From the NCBI RefSeq assembly GCF_034190915.1, contig NW_026947484.1, forward strand, positions 79,803,982 to 79,867,981: 64,000 nucleotides of DNA. Direction: 5' to 3'. The first letter of the stretch is position 1; the number at the start of each line of letters is the position of its first letter. The notes under the pieces were generated by a model. The model was not told the origin of the DNA. It saw only the letters and a program-made list of their open reading frames with translations, and searched no databases. The stretch comes from Cavia porcellus. Its lineage: Eukaryota; Chordata; Mammalia; Rodentia; Caviidae. Below are positions 1 through 12,980 of the stretch, one piece after another. Position numbers and translations under genes: made by a program.

Positions 1-3000
1 AATATTAATCCAACAAAATAAAAACCACTGTACTTCTCCAACAATTTAACAGTGATTTGATGAGATCTTCTAGAAGAAAAAACATTGTTTTGCTCATCTA
101 GTAATTTTGAGCAATGCCTAAAATTATCTTTCTTAAGGAATATTAGAGTATCCAAAGCTCTGAGAATTCTTGTAAGAAAGAAGCCACTCGATACTACACT
201 TAACTCTTAAACCTATATGACAATAAATAGTTTTTTAAAAAGAAATACCCAGTCTATGGTCATACCACTCTGAATGTGCCTGGTCTCATCTAAAAAGAAA
301 CACCCAATAAAATCCTGTAGAAGGTGTTCTAAAGAATGTGTTTTAGGAAATGGTTCCATGGGCTATCACCACAGAGATGGTGATGTACATTTTCCTGTAT
401 TTATAAGGCTAGAGACAGATTTCCTGATGACTTAGGAAGAGAAATGTACTATCATTTACTGATCATTCTCACGAATGAACCTACCCCGCCTCCTGCAGCG
501 GTGAATTCTCAGCCCTTCTTAAGTAGCTGCTACCACTGTGCAGCGGCCCAATGCTCTCAAAGCAAAGCTGGCAGCATTGGTCTACTTCACCCAGAAGCCG
601 CCAGGCAAATGGCTTCAAATTTGAGTCTGTCTTACAGATGTAGGGTTAAATTTAACGTTGTATACTTCTCATTTAAATTTAATTACTTATTAGTGCATCA
701 TTTTCTCCAAAAAAAAAAAACCTGTTTTACAAGGACATCTCCCAGAGTCTTTCTTGAAATAATTTTCTCTCAGTTGAGGCATCAGTATATAATTTTTAAT
801 ATGAACCTGAATATGATTTTGAAATGTAATGCAAGTTACTGATCCCGCAAAGAACTGTGAAAGTGTAGTAGTAGCTTGTGACTCATACAAAAACACTTTG
901 TTCTGTCTGAACATCATCCCTATAACAGCACCACTCAAACTCACTTGCTTTCTAACATAGTTTCTTAACCGTGAGAGGAAGGGGCGTGCTGGTTGGCAGG
1001 CTGTGTTTGTGATATGTGTCTATTACTAATACTTCATTAGAAGGAGAGGTTTTAATTTATTCTTGATGAGAAACAAGAAAGAAACAGATGAAAAAGACTG
1101 CAAAACTGGGGAAAGGAGGCCTGATTTTGTGCCCCACCTGCCATGGAGACCATGACGAAAAACAGCTGATACAAAAAGCGAGCCTGCTTAATCCTTTTAC
1201 TACATGCCTTAGTACAGATTAAAAATAATCACTCTTTACATAGCTTTTCAAGATCCCAAGAACTACACAAAGCAAGGTGAACCTGTGGCCATTTCAGAGT
1301 TAGGGGAGAAAGGTGGTGGCTCTCATCATATATCAAGGAGTTGCCAGCTGTCCTAGAGAAGTGCATTAAATAAACTGTTCTAATTTAGCTAGAAAGCTAT
1401 GCAGAGCTGTCCTCTAATTAGAAAACAAATAAATGTATTCACACACATTTCAACTATGTTTGGGTTTGTTACAGCCTGCATTAAGTTATAAAAGTGAAAG
1501 TCCTCAAGTACAGTAAATCAAAGCTCAGTGTTTAACAAGCATTTAACACATCATACCCAAAGTTCCGAATCTTTGTGGAAGATATGAAATAGACTGAAAC
1601 ATTCCTGTCACCTCTAACTTCTGGCTGGGTTTTGCTTGCATTTTCTTTTTAGAATACCCATTTTGATAACAGGCGAGAGTTGAAGGAGACGCCCCTGTTT
1701 ATGGCACTTCCAAGGTAAAAATGAAAAATTTCGATAAAGCTCACGGCCTTGAGGAAAATTTCAAGTGGTTTATTGCCTTAGTTGCCTCTTATTTCACCAC
1801 ACATTATCAGGCTGAATTGAAGGACAGATTCCGACTTTTGCTCTCTAGGCTAAACTCTATTCTCAGTGGAGACCGCTGCTGCTTACTTGAATGTTTTTTC
1901 CTTATTTATCTGTGTAGTCCTGTTTCAATGGGCTCAAAAACTGCAAAGCCCATAGGATGGAAGTCTGTACCTTGGCCAGTGGTGGGTATGAAAGATGTAA
2001 GCAAAGAGAAAAGTAAGTGCACCACAGTGAGGCAAACTATCCCCATTTCTTTTCAGGAGTTTTTCCTTTCCACCCTCTTTCTTTTCACAGGTTGAATAAT
2101 GTTTAGCTGAGGTTTTCAGTAGAATTCGTCTAGGTTTTCAGTAGAACCCATCAGGTGTGAGAAAAATGGCCACAAGCCCCCTGGCCAGGGCATCTCTTAT
2201 GACATTTGGCCTTTTCTGATACATATTAATCGTACAGCTAAGGGTGCTTTGTTACTGGCCCCAATTTCAGAGTAGGGCCTCATAAAGCTGGTGATGTTAA
2301 GACCAAAAATAATGTCATTTAGTGTCTAGGGAGAGGTTAAAAAGAGGATTAGATGCAGGCAGGCAGGCAGGGTATATTAAACTAGTCCATGACTAACAGG
2401 GTGTGACAGAAAAGAGTTTTATTCTTTTCAACAAAACAATTCCCTAGGGCTAGGACCATTACTCCACTGCGCCTTTATCACCTTGGAATTTTTATGGTTA
2501 TTTCTGATGAATTCACATTTTTGTAAAGGCTTTTTTGAAATGATGCCAGTTTTCAATTTTTAATTAAAGTCGTAAATAATCTTAATTCTGCCTTAAAAGG
2601 TTTATTGTTTCTTTTTTTTTTTTTATTATTGCCTCCAGGAAATATTTCAAATACCAAGACCTGATGTGAGTGAGCAATTAGAATCTCTCCAAGGTCTAGT
2701 AACAACATTGTACCATGTAAATATAAGACACTGGTTGTTATATCAGTGCAAGATTTAGAAATGTAGATTGAACTGGCTCAGGTTTATTAGCAACTGCTTC
2801 TCTGATGGGAGTGGTATTTCCTCTTTTTGTTGGCTGAAGCAACTCTTATCACTTTAATTTCTACAAATTAATCCATCACAAATTCATAAAGGGTTTTTGA
2901 GATTTAAAAAAAAAGCAGGTTCAAATTTAGAAAGCAAAAACTGTAAACTCACTAAAGATTGGGCATAAAAGTCAACAAAGTCCATTTCATCCATTTGGAG

Positions 3001-4975
3001 GAAACACAGTAAAAATCAAAAGCTAAATCATCTAAAAGATACGCGGCTCATTTTGCCTAAGACAAATTTAAGAAAGACCTGCAATGTTAGATGCAGATCA
3101 TAATACTACTTGACAACATATCCTTGAGATCTAGATTGTCTGTGGAAAGTTATTGGTAAACTGTCAGTAATATTATGTTTTTTAGTCTCAAGGTCTGGTT
3201 TTCTTTTTTCAATTAGTGCTTCTCTTCCTTTATACAGAGGTAGAAACATGTATATTTGAACAATAAAAATCTTTAATAATTTCTGAGAAGATCCATTGTT
3301 TCATTCTCGTATTTGTCAACCTGGGATGCCTTCTTAAATGGGTCATTGTGTTATTGCTTATTTATCTAGATAATGGATAAATAGCCTTTCATGTCTATGA
3401 TAACCATTATGCTCTAAAAAGGTGCTCTCCAATTTTATTGATAAATTTGATACTATAGGTATAGCCTGACATGTGGAACAAGGTGGAGGCTGAGAACAGT
3501 CATACTTACAGTGAAAAACCTTTCATCTAGGAAGGTTATTTTTTAAAACAAATATAATTTACCACTTCAAATATTTAATGTACAGATAATGACAAAAGCC
3601 ATTAATGATTCTGCTGAAAGTGCTTAGCACTATACAACAAGGGTGTATTATTTTAAGAAGATTAAGCATTTCCTTCCAATTTTACTTATACTATTACTTA
3701 GCAGTAGTATACCTTTGCTTTTCTAAAATTCAAGAATATATCCATGTCAAATGACCATGGACATAAATTTACTGTGATTCAAATTAAAAAGATTTGAATA
3801 TATTTCCTGAGAAAAATAAATGATTTTAACAACGATTTACCAGATGGGGTTGGTGCACAATTAAGTGCATCTATTAAATCCTCCCAGTTGAAAATTTTTC
3901 TAACTAATAAGGACCGGCTCAGTCCTTTCCATATACAAGACCTTAGCTGGCAGTGTGCTCACAATCTCAAGTGAGAAAAACTTCAAGCAACCAAAAGACA
4001 GTATTTTCCAGCATTCCTATAAACCATGAAATACTGAAAGATTTTTAACTAGAAGCCACAGTAACCTGAAAACCTTCACTATGGGGTTAAATCACTCAAA
4101 ACAATTTTGAGTCTTAAATTGACCTTACATTTGTTAAAAAGGGCCCCAAAGTAAATCAGGTACCCATCTTAATACAAACAAAACACTCAAAGTGCTGCAA
4201 TAGCTCAACATGTAAACTGTCATGCAATAAAGATACCCCATGTATTCAAAAGTTTAAAAACCCAGTTGTTTGGTAGTGCCTCAAATAGCAGTAAGCTCCC
4301 TATCTGTAGCAGAAGTAAAGACCGGAACAGTAAACCACGTGCCAGATAGTGTGGGTTGGCTAGCAGGTCAGGCCTACTGGCTGACTGATGTAAAACATTT
4401 ATTCCAAATCTGAGACATAATGATTTTTACAAACCTTGAAAAATGTGTTAATTCCTCAATGATCTCAGTTACTTCAAATTCAATTTCTTTTTCAGATTTG
4501 TGTACACAGAGCCTATCAAGAAACCTTCTTACTCTCTAAGCTTAACATGAATACTGTATTCTTATGCTAGAGGTTCACCTACCTTTTTCACAGAGCTAAA
4601 ATGATTTCAGCCAACTGATAATTTGTGAAATAGTATGTCTCTCCACAAAGGGTTATTACTGTTTTACTCAATTCAATTTCTTACTTATTTAGACTTAATT
4701 TCCATAAAAGCCCCTTGTTACTTCCTGGTTTAAGTGACTTTTATTAATTTCCTTTGATTCTACCTGTACAAGAATTGCCCAGAAATTCTTATGTGGCTCT
4801 GTCAGCTGTACCTATCCTAGCCTGGCTCTTACTTCATGGAACACTTCCTTCCTCAAACCTGCTAAAGCATGTTACACCTTAAGAAGTATTAGTTTCCAAT
4901 GCCCTGAAGAAACTCCAAGTACTACAGGATAATTTAACAGTGCTTTTTCTGGCTGATAATTCTCTTTAAAATTAC
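1..4975 (-). other. Glis3: GLIS3 intron downstream of the finger-5 exon (partial)
   Basis: Intron sequence in the sense of the minus-strand gene, starting with the gtaatt donor at 4975 and running off the window. It is AT-rich and I see no further GLIS3 exon. Open frames of up to 124 codons (for example 1721-2095 on the plus strand) lack recognisable domains and look like chance. Small local structures are a (GCAG)n-like run near 2357-2371, a 22-bp imperfect tandem duplication at 2110-2146, and T or A runs near 710 and 2611. I recognise no interspersed repeat with confidence. Confidence 0.85.
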
Positions 4976-5086
4976 CTTTTTCCTTGCTTGTTGGTCTTTG
5001 GAAGAATGTGCCTTCACATGCTTTCTTAGGGAACTCGGGTCTGTATAGCGTTTGGTACATCCTGGAATTTGACAAGCGTAAGGTTT
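4976..5086 (-). CDS. Glis3: GLIS3 internal exon: zinc finger 5 and basic tail
   Basis: Internal coding exon of 111 bp (37 codons) on the minus strand. The acceptor has a long pyrimidine tract ending cttatttag just before 5086, and the donor is AAG|gtaatt at 4976/4975; both junctions are phase 0. It begins [20 protein letters not shown] and continues [17 protein letters not shown]. Finger 5 is complete, with Cys-x4-Cys and His-x4-His ligands, followed by a basic tail. It continues directly from the THLDT end of the exon at 9171-9332, restoring the canonical linker between fingers 4 and 5. The PGCTKRY and KAHSSK..QQARKK wording matches GLIS3; GLIS1, as I recall it, has PGCSKRY and KAHSAK. The Asp in SSKDQQ is, from memory, Glu in human GLIS3, a conservative change. 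The rest of the C-terminal coding sequence would lie beyond position 1. Confidence 0.95.
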
Positions 5087-5739
5087 CTAAATAAGAGAAG
5101 AAAAAAGAAAAACCAGCTGTGGTTAAATTATAAAAGTAACTGGGGAAAGTTCTACTCAAAGACTATCTAGAACATGAACTGTTACCAACCAACTAATGGA
5201 AACTTCTATGTAATACTCAGGTTTTAATTAGAAAGCCCAGAAACTTGGAATCATGGTAGAGAGGACAGTAAACTTTCAAGAAACAAAAAGCTATCCAATC
5301 CTTGATGATTTTGAAGAGACTGCTTTAGATTGCACTCTAACCACAAAACCGCTTGTGGGATTTTTAACGAGGAAATTATTAGTAAGCATCTCCAGTCATA
5401 CTTACAGTTATGTTTCCCTGAGAACAATCTTTGGTATTGTCTGAAACTAGTAAACACATATTCTTTAAGAGTTCAGGTAAAGAAGCTGTAGAAAAGTCCA
5501 GAAAAGACTGGGTATGTGTCAGAAGAAACCTGATTCAGAAAGAGAGAAGGAGAGAATTAAGAAGGAAAAATTAGCACAAAGTGAGTAAGAGACAGTAAGT
5601 TTCAAATAACAGACACATGAAACATTAGCAAGAAGAACATTAATATTATTAGTTGCAGAGGAGTCCTAGTGCTGAGCCTGAGTTAATTGAGTAAGCACAC
5701 CCCCCTGAAGCATGATGAGGAACACACTTCCTGGCTACT

Positions 5740-5873
5740 CCCCGTGCTCCTGAGAGATGTGAGGCGTGTGCAGTCTGAGATCTGGAATCTGCTTTATTTT
5801 CATATTCCTGGTGCTTGGTACATACTGTTTAGAAATGAGTGAATGAATGAATGAATGAATGAATGAATGAATG
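5740..5873 (+). repeat. L2 LINE 3' end with (GAAT)n tail
   Basis: The phrase cctggtgcttggtacat followed by a degenerate stretch and (GAAT)n at 5839-5873 is the diverged 3' terminus of LINE-2, whose 3' end carries a short TGAA-type tandem. The body upstream is too eroded to bound precisely. Confidence 0.6.
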
Positions 5874-6479
5874 ACAGACCCCCACATGCACAACAATTCC
5901 AGCATATAAACTATTTCTACTATAATGGCAAAATTTTTATCAAGAGTTTTAAAACCAACACTATTCAGTTACAAGATCAGTCCCAATCTTTTGCTTAATC
6001 CAAGAACCAGAGGGATAAAAAATTCCAGGATTAATTGTGGTTGTAAGATGTATTAATTGTCACTCATCTACTTAGGGACTCAGTACTTCATCAGGTGAGG
6101 TATGAGATCTGTGCCTATACGAGGTGAAAGATAAGGAGAACTAAAACCTTATCTCCAAAATAGTAATCTTGCTCTAGAAAGCTTCTACACTACTGGCCAA
6201 AAAATTCAGATTTTCTTTTATTGTTTATGTTGTACTCTTGTTTCCATGTGCATGCTTGTCATTTTGTGGGCCAACATACATGTGGGTTATATTATTTTCC
6301 TTGCTGGAAGCAATATTTATGGTTCACTACTTTTTCCTCCCATTTTAATTCCAAGAACAAGGTAAAATCATGAATATGTAATTTAATTTGACATAGTCAG
6401 TTTGAATTCTAAGTTTAATATCTGCCGTGTCTGTCGACTGGCTGACCGAGATCACTAAGTAGTTCTCAGCCTCTTCCAG

Positions 6480-6545
6480 AACGTGCTAGGCACTGCCTTA
6501 GTGGATGGAGCAGAGGATGAACAATAGATGAACCAGGTTCCTAAT
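6480..6545 (-). repeat. Probable L2 fragment
   Basis: The words gtgctaggcactg and gatgaacaatagatgaacc resemble the antisense L2 3' region (the 'gtgctaggcactggggatacag..gaacaa' motif). Short and diverged. Confidence 0.35.
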
Positions 6546-8744
6546 ACTTCGAAATGTTTACAAAATGGGGGCTAATTATTGAAAAGTTACTTGCCAGTTT
6601 GCTTCCATTTAGTAAACAAAGATTTGGTTAACCTGCAAATCTTTTGTAGCTTTATAGAGCTTTGTTAAACTAGTCTTGCCTCCACTGTCTGAGCTTTAGG
6701 GAAATAGTAGCCCAAATCTGTACTTGAAGTGCCATTATGAGCACCTAAGTTCGTGTTTTAAGCGCTGGAGGATATGTTTCATGTATAAAGGCTTCATGAA
6801 TACTAACATGTTACAGAAGTTGACGCATATATGATTTGGGATGGTAATGTCATTGGTATTTAATTTTGAGATGTTCTTGGACAATGTTTAAATATTCACC
6901 ATTCCTCTCAAGGAGCCATTACTCTCTGCTCTTGCTGTCTGCCATCTGGGACCAGGGTATCAAAACAGCAATGTCAGGGACTGGCCTAAGTACTAATCTG
7001 TCCTGGTCACTTTATAATGGATTACTTAAGCTTTAAACAGGACGCTTTACTTCATTAAACTAAATATTTCATTGTTTTCCATATGTACTGATAATTGTTT
7101 TCCTTGTTTAGATATTAAAATGTTAATTGAGAAATGAATTGAAAAAAACATTTCAGGGTTATAATTAAGAACTGAGTAATCTTTATAGGAAAATCACTTT
7201 CCTATGTGTAAAGAATCCACTTTGTTTGAAACAAAGATAACTTTTCTAAAATTCTGACAGCATTTGCCTAAGAAATGATTAATGAAAGGGAACAGAAACC
7301 TAAATTTAAATCATAAATTCTTAAAGCAACTATAGTTTGCGTCTTACAACAAATATTTAACTTCAATATGGTTTCAAAAGCTCACCAGTTTGTTAAATTA
7401 GTAAAACTTCAAATAGCTTGTTTGGAACTTCAAGGAAAAACTGGTAGTTTAAAAGATTTAATAGAAAAAAAATTTTTTCAAGAAAAAATAGCTGTTTTAG
7501 GAAGTAATGAATTGAAATGAAATCTTAAAATTATCATCGTAGGTAGCTTTTCTCAAAAGTTTTAAAATGAGGTACATAAATTTTAAATTCTGAAATGAAT
7601 TTTAAAAATGCTTTTTGTTAGTCAAAATTAGTACCAAGAAAAGGGTACTGTAAAACTGTAACACTTAACCTCACAACAGTTCTTTCAAACTACAGATAAC
7701 TAGTTAGCATATAAGCAATTTCTCAAGACAATTGTCTCATGAATGTTCATTCTTCCATGATAAAATTTAATGACAATTTGGAAAATTTTTGGCTTCCCAA
7801 AAGACCATTTTAGATACAACAAAATAGGGTATTTAAGCATAATTTATTTTTTCATTTTTCTACATTAAAAATCCCACTACTTACCACATTTATTCATTTA
7901 ATAATCTATTCTATTGATCCTAAAAATATCACTAAATTCAACTTGGCAAAAGCCAGAAAGAACCATCATACATCCCTATTATTCTAACTATATTTCAGAT
8001 ATTTATAAGGCAAACATTACATTAATGTATATTAGAGATAATTCTGTTTAGAATGGTTATGTGACATATAGTTAAAATGACTTGTATCAATGTGCTGAGA
8101 GAGACTAAAATAAAATTTAATAAATATGTCAACTATAACATCAGAAGAATCTTAAATATGTATGAGAAGGTGTGTAGAAATAACAGTATCTTTTCAAAAT
8201 TCAAACTCTGGTGTAGTTTAATAATAGACATCAGAATGTTAATGCTGAGAAAGTACTGTCATGAATACATTATTAGCAAGAATGTGGGATAAAAGATCTG
8301 TGATGTCTATAATACACTTATCCCAATGGCTTTGTTAAGTGAAGTGAAATTACATAGGTCTACTTGGCCTCATGTAAGAAAAATGACATCAAAGCCTATC
8401 AACCTAAGGAGGCCTATCAACATAATTGGAAAAATAAAAGGCATAAGTTAAACAGAAAAGGTGTTTGTGAATGAGCAAAATGTAGCTGCACTAAAGGAGT
8501 TAAAGGTATGATAATAAAAATCAATTGTTCTCATAGGGTTGATATCCAAGGATACGTGGCTGTTAACACAGAAGAAGCATGAGAAATGGAGCCCTCGGGA
8601 AATATCTGCTGTTTCTTTCTAGATTTCTTGAAGGTGAAAATACCAGGTGTTTCTAAAGCAAAAGGCCAGATTCACTTTCAAAATCAGTCAGCTGCAAAGT
8701 TGTTACATCAAAAAGAAATGCACCACGGTCAACACAAGCAAGCA

Positions 8745-8745
8745 A

Positions 8746-8776
<31 letters not shown>

Positions 8777-8788
8777 CACACACACACC
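8745..8788. repeat. (CA)n microsatellite
   Basis: About 22 CA dinucleotides with a single interruption. Open frames across it read as artefactual His/Thr repeats. Confidence 0.95.
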
Positions 8789-9170
8789 TCTTATTTCCCG
8801 CAGTAGCATACACTGCTATTCTGGTATGTCTCGATAGTTAACTACTTATTTTAATAGTCTTTATTGGTGATTGTATTAAAAATCTACTATAGGATATCAT
8901 CTAAATGCTTTTTGTTTTATATATAGAAGTAACCAAGTAACCTTCTATTTCAGGAAGTTCTAAATATTATTTAGTATAAACCGTGACTATCAAAAAATGA
9001 AACAGCCACACAGGGCCCCTTTGAGCACTTTACCAGGTCCTGCTGCTGCCCTAGGGACTGTCCCTATGACCTGCAGGTTATGAAGCAAACACTTGCACTG
9101 CCCCACTATTAGAGGGGCACTTCTGTACACTGGGCTTTGCTGCAAGGTAGAAAGCTGCCACCATCCTTAC

Positions 9171-9332
9171 AGTGTCCAGATGTGTCCTCTGGTGTTTGGC
9201 ACGGTCACTGGAGTTGCTGAACGCCTTCTGACAGCCTGGGTGCTGGCACAGGTAGGGCTTCTCGCCTGTGTGGCTTCGCAAATGAATCTTGAGATTCTCG
9301 AGCCTGGAAAAGGCCTTCTTGCAACCTTCAAA
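9171..9332 (-). CDS. Glis3: GLIS3 internal exon: end of zinc finger 3 plus zinc finger 4
   Basis: Internal coding exon of 162 bp (54 codons) on the minus strand. The acceptor is a pyrimidine-rich tract ending ttttgcag just before 9332, and the donor is ACT|gtaagg at 9171/9170; both junctions are phase 0. The translation starts [20 protein letters not shown]. This is the second half of C2H2 finger 3, whose first cysteine must lie in the upstream exon. The linker HTGEKPYLC follows, then complete finger 4 (CQHPGC...[11 protein letters not shown]), ending LDT. The [12 protein letters not shown] and [13 protein letters not shown] blocks are signatures of the GLI/GLIS/ZIC DNA-binding domain. GLIS3 is a nuclear Kruppel-like factor that binds G-rich GLIS sites and acts in pancreatic beta-cell, thyroid and kidney development (family knowledge). 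GLIS1 is nearly identical here, so assignment to GLIS3 rests on the next exon. It splices to 4976-5086. An open reading frame on the opposite strand is a shadow. Confidence 0.95.
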
Positions 9333-12300
9333 CTGCAAAAGGAAAACAATCTTTGGTTGTTGAGAAGGATCTTGAGGGATTTGGGGGGTGGGTGGAGGAC
9401 AAAGTCTTCAGTTTATATTTAGCTTAAAACAATAAAACAAAATGAAATCCAAATAGGAACGAGTACTACTGCTAAAATTATTCATGTGCTTACGTGAACT
9501 GCATTTTCTCACTGTATATATATATTTCTATATGAATATATATAGATACTAGATTTGGGTCCGAAACTGATTTCTGTGATCACTATGTTAGAAAAAATTC
9601 ACAGTGAGCCATCTGGCTTAGTTAATAAAAATACAGTAATATGTGTCTTAAAAACTTATTAAAAAATTAACACACTTTTCCATTTCCAAATTGGTCTACA
9701 TTGAAGGAAGCAGGAAGGAAGAAACTTTTTGACAAATAATAAACTAACAGGAAAAATCGGAATGATGTATGAGAAAAAAGAATTGAAGATGTGAAGTCCA
9801 GGATGAAAAGAGCATGTATCCATTAACTTGATAGGATCAGAATTTCCTTAACTGTACTTGAAACTGAGTACCTTATTAACATGTAGGGTAGTGTTATAAA
9901 CACACTTTAAAATGAACTAAAATCAGAACAATTCATTTAATGTTAAATTATTTTCCCAATAATTTAACTTTATTTTTACAATTTTTCTTACGTAATTCAT
10001 TAAGAGAATTAAAAATGAAAGTTTGGATATTACAACAAATATGCCTTTGTTTTATCAATATTTATTGACAATAATATTTGCTTAATATCTCTGTGGGCAA
10101 AGTAACAGCTACTTCATAGGATCAAAGTGATTCTAATCTTTAAGTGACAGGACAATAAAGAAAATGTTATTAGGAAAAGCATATAAATGAAGCATGCATT
10201 TGAGATGGAGATTTATCATGTAACACTCCCTTTGGTGCTAAACCCAAGAATACTTGTGTGACTTTGACAGTTTTAATTTTATTTGAGTACCCGCTAGAAG
10301 GGAAAGTTAAAAATATAAATAAAGCTATCTGAATAAAGTATAATATACTTAAAGTCATCAAAAAACCTCACTTCTTAAAGAGGATCATAGAGGTAGGAAT
10401 ACTACAGGAAAGAATACAAGAAGATTTTGATTCAAAATTAGCAGGAATCACATAGCCTCACTGCAAAGATTTAATGAAACTCCTTGGTTCCCCTATTACA
10501 ATGGGTGGTGTAGATCACTGTGCATAAAGGATGATCCAGAGCCAGCCAAGTTTTGGTGACTGCATTTTTCATCTCCAAGTAAAAAATTAACTAAGTAGAA
10601 AGAATAATCAAACATGTCATAACTCCATCTATTTAAGTTGCTCAGATTTTGCATGCTGGAATATTTTAAGAAATTTATGAAACTTGCACTTATTTTTGAT
10701 TGAGAGTTATACATGTTTCACAGACATATGTTGGTTTATTTCAATTTGATATTTTGCTTAAAATAATTTTGGTGTTTTCCTGATTTCTATTTCACATAAA
10801 AATAAATTTAGCCTCAATGGAAAATGAATGCTGACGAAGCCAAGTACATTTTTTCAGCAGCAAAGGGCATATAATGCCATGTCTTAAAGGAAAAAAAAAG
10901 AGTTGCGGGGATCATTTTTGCAGGTTTTCAAGTTTCTGAAGTTTAAGGATAAAGAGGCTCAAAATTAACTCTTAATTCACAGCTAAAGTGGTCTCCGTTG
11001 GCCAAACCTCTTGTTTTTAAGGTTCCCTTTGAATGACAGCCCAGAGCAAACTCCTGGAGCTCAGTTTATTTTACTTGGAATCACCTGGTGCACCACACTT
11101 AACCCTGAAATGAGCCTGTGGTTTTGGACATGCTAAAACTGTAGCCTGATTCCTTGCAAGGTTCTCTCATAGGGTAAATTTCATTCTGGGGCCAGCTCAG
11201 GGTCCATACCCAGAGCTTGTTTGACCCAGTATTCTCTTCGCCCTTCTGAGTCTTCTCAGAGAGAAAGCTGTATTGCTTTGGTACCAGCGTGGGAGTGGAG
11301 AACAACATTAGAACAGAAGCAGCTTCCTGTGAGTACCAGATTAAGCAAGACCTTTAGTTCTACAGTAGAGTGATCAGATGGGTGCTAGACTAATTCAAGT
11401 TGTCCACATGATCAGACATAAACTCCATGCAGGCTAGCAACTCCCAGGTCTTCCCAGTTAAATGTTCACTTAAATGCTCAGTTAGAATTCAGCTGACTGC
11501 TGTCATGACTATTAACAGAAGAAATAATAAAACCCTCCAAATCTCATTGCATTTCAAGCAAATAAATGAAAATGAGTAACATCTCAGAATACCCTGACCA
11601 TTTTAAAATAGCAAAGGCAGAAGAAACAATGAGCAGCCAGGTTGAAAATGAAAACAAAACCACTGTCTAGTAAATAGTAAAAGTCCAGCTGATAAAAAAA
11701 ATGTTTCTTCTGTAACAATAAAGGCCAGGAGCATCAACTTCTTTTAGATTTTCAAGGGGAGAACATTAAGAGTGAAGTGTTTTATCTCATTGAGTTGTAC
11801 ACATAAATTCAGAAGAAAGGCAATTTCACATATACAAGGGCTCATAACATATACTACCTATTCATTCTTGCTGATAAAACTAACTTGGAGAAACTATGAT
11901 CCCAAGACCAGTTAAAGCAGGCACTGAAGGCCTGTCAAAGGATTAGGTGGGGTGCCTAACACCTACGCATCACAAACAATTACATGAATCCATGACACTA
12001 AAGATACTGCAAGAAAAAGGAGGTGCTGTTTGCTCTTCTAATGGTCTCTGGATAAAACTTGAAAGCAAATAATTTTATAATGAATCATTATCATTCATTA
12101 TGGGACTAACCTGATAATTAAACATAAGAATTTCCTCTTCCTGAGACAGTTTTTACTCTTAGATATTTTACTTGAGTTTTTATTCTTTAGACATTCTTAG
12201 ATATTTTCAAAATTAATAATAGGCATGTTTACATTAGAAGATACACCAAAACTGGATTCTTGGGTGTTTGGGCATTGGATACTTTTTATCCTCTTTCTTA

Positions 12301-12980
12301 GGTTCTCACGTTTTCCAAATCTTTATTAAATACTTATGACCTTGTAAATGAATATTTAAACTGGGGGAAGCAAGGACTATTCTAAGCAATTTCCTGGTTT
12401 TGATTGTAGGGCTTTTCGCTAAAGTTCCTATAGAGTAAAACACATCCTGAAAGGCAGGGTCAAATTGTCAACTGACTGCACTTCTCATAGTTACCAACCA
12501 AAATCTCATACAACTGAGCATTGGCTTTGTCTCAGGTCCTCTTCTTCCTGGACTGACTCTGGAACCATGAAACCAAAGCCCAGGGATCTAGAACTGGATC
12601 ACCAGGCCTGAGGTTGGCCAACATTTATAGATCATATACGGTTAGGTAAGAGGAAAATAACACCCAGTCAAACGTTAGAGTCAACAGGGAAGTTCAAGGG
12701 TGAAAACACAGGACACAAGAGAGGCAAATGGCAAAAATGTGCAGCCAGTGGCGGGAAAGTGAGCTGGTATTCACTGAACATATATTCCATGCTAAGCTTC
12801 TTGCTATGTGTTTTCCTCAGGGCTGGTAATTTTGCTTAAATAACACTCTTTATCCTCCAAAAAATATTGAATAAATCCTACAGAAACAAAATGAATAAAA
12901 TGCAAAACTGATTCACATGAAGATAGAAATGAAAGTCAGTGCATATGGTTGGCCAGGTTCTACACTGAAAAGCTCTTAAG
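9333..12980. other. Unremarkable intron stretch
   Basis: AT-rich sequence without a recognisable gene. There is an imperfect TA-rich inverted stretch at 9515-9547. A possible MIR or L2 scrap lies near 12768-12860 ('ttcactgaacatatattccatgctaagc'-like wording). Open frames at 10170-10361, 10496-10714 and 11099-11308 (minus) have no recognisable domains. Confidence 0.6.

Larger units (their letters stand above)
5087..9170 (-). other. Glis3: GLIS3 intron between the finger-4 and finger-5 exons
   Basis: A 4084-bp phase-0 intron bounded by gtaagg (minus strand, at 9170) and ttatttag (ending at 5087). It holds an L2 3' end with a (GAAT)n tail near 5740-5873, a probable L2 scrap near 6480-6545 and a CA microsatellite at 8745-8788. 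Between about 6550 and 8740 I see only AT-rich unique sequence; the open frame at 8077-8292 has no recognisable domain. Confidence 0.9.

Noticed and set aside
444..842. 132-codon plus-strand open frame
   Set aside because: No recognisable motif, low-complexity lysine run from a poly(A) stretch, and an overlapping antisense frame; chance.
1721..2095. 124-codon plus-strand open frame
   Set aside because: No recognisable domain, no promoter or splice context, and AT-rich intronic surroundings. Length is within chance expectation for a 64-kb window.
5839..5873. Possible CRISPR-like or regulatory tandem repeat
   Set aside because: It is a simple (GAAT)n tail of an L2 3' end in mammalian DNA, without spacers.
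9093..9422. 109-codon plus-strand open frame over the GLIS3 exon
   Set aside because: It is the antisense of a strongly conserved zinc-finger exon with consensus minus-strand splice sites; the frame is a shadow.
9515..9547. TA-rich inverted sequence near the GLIS3 exon as a regulatory hairpin
   Set aside because: The symmetry follows from TA dinucleotide content and is imperfect; no independent support.
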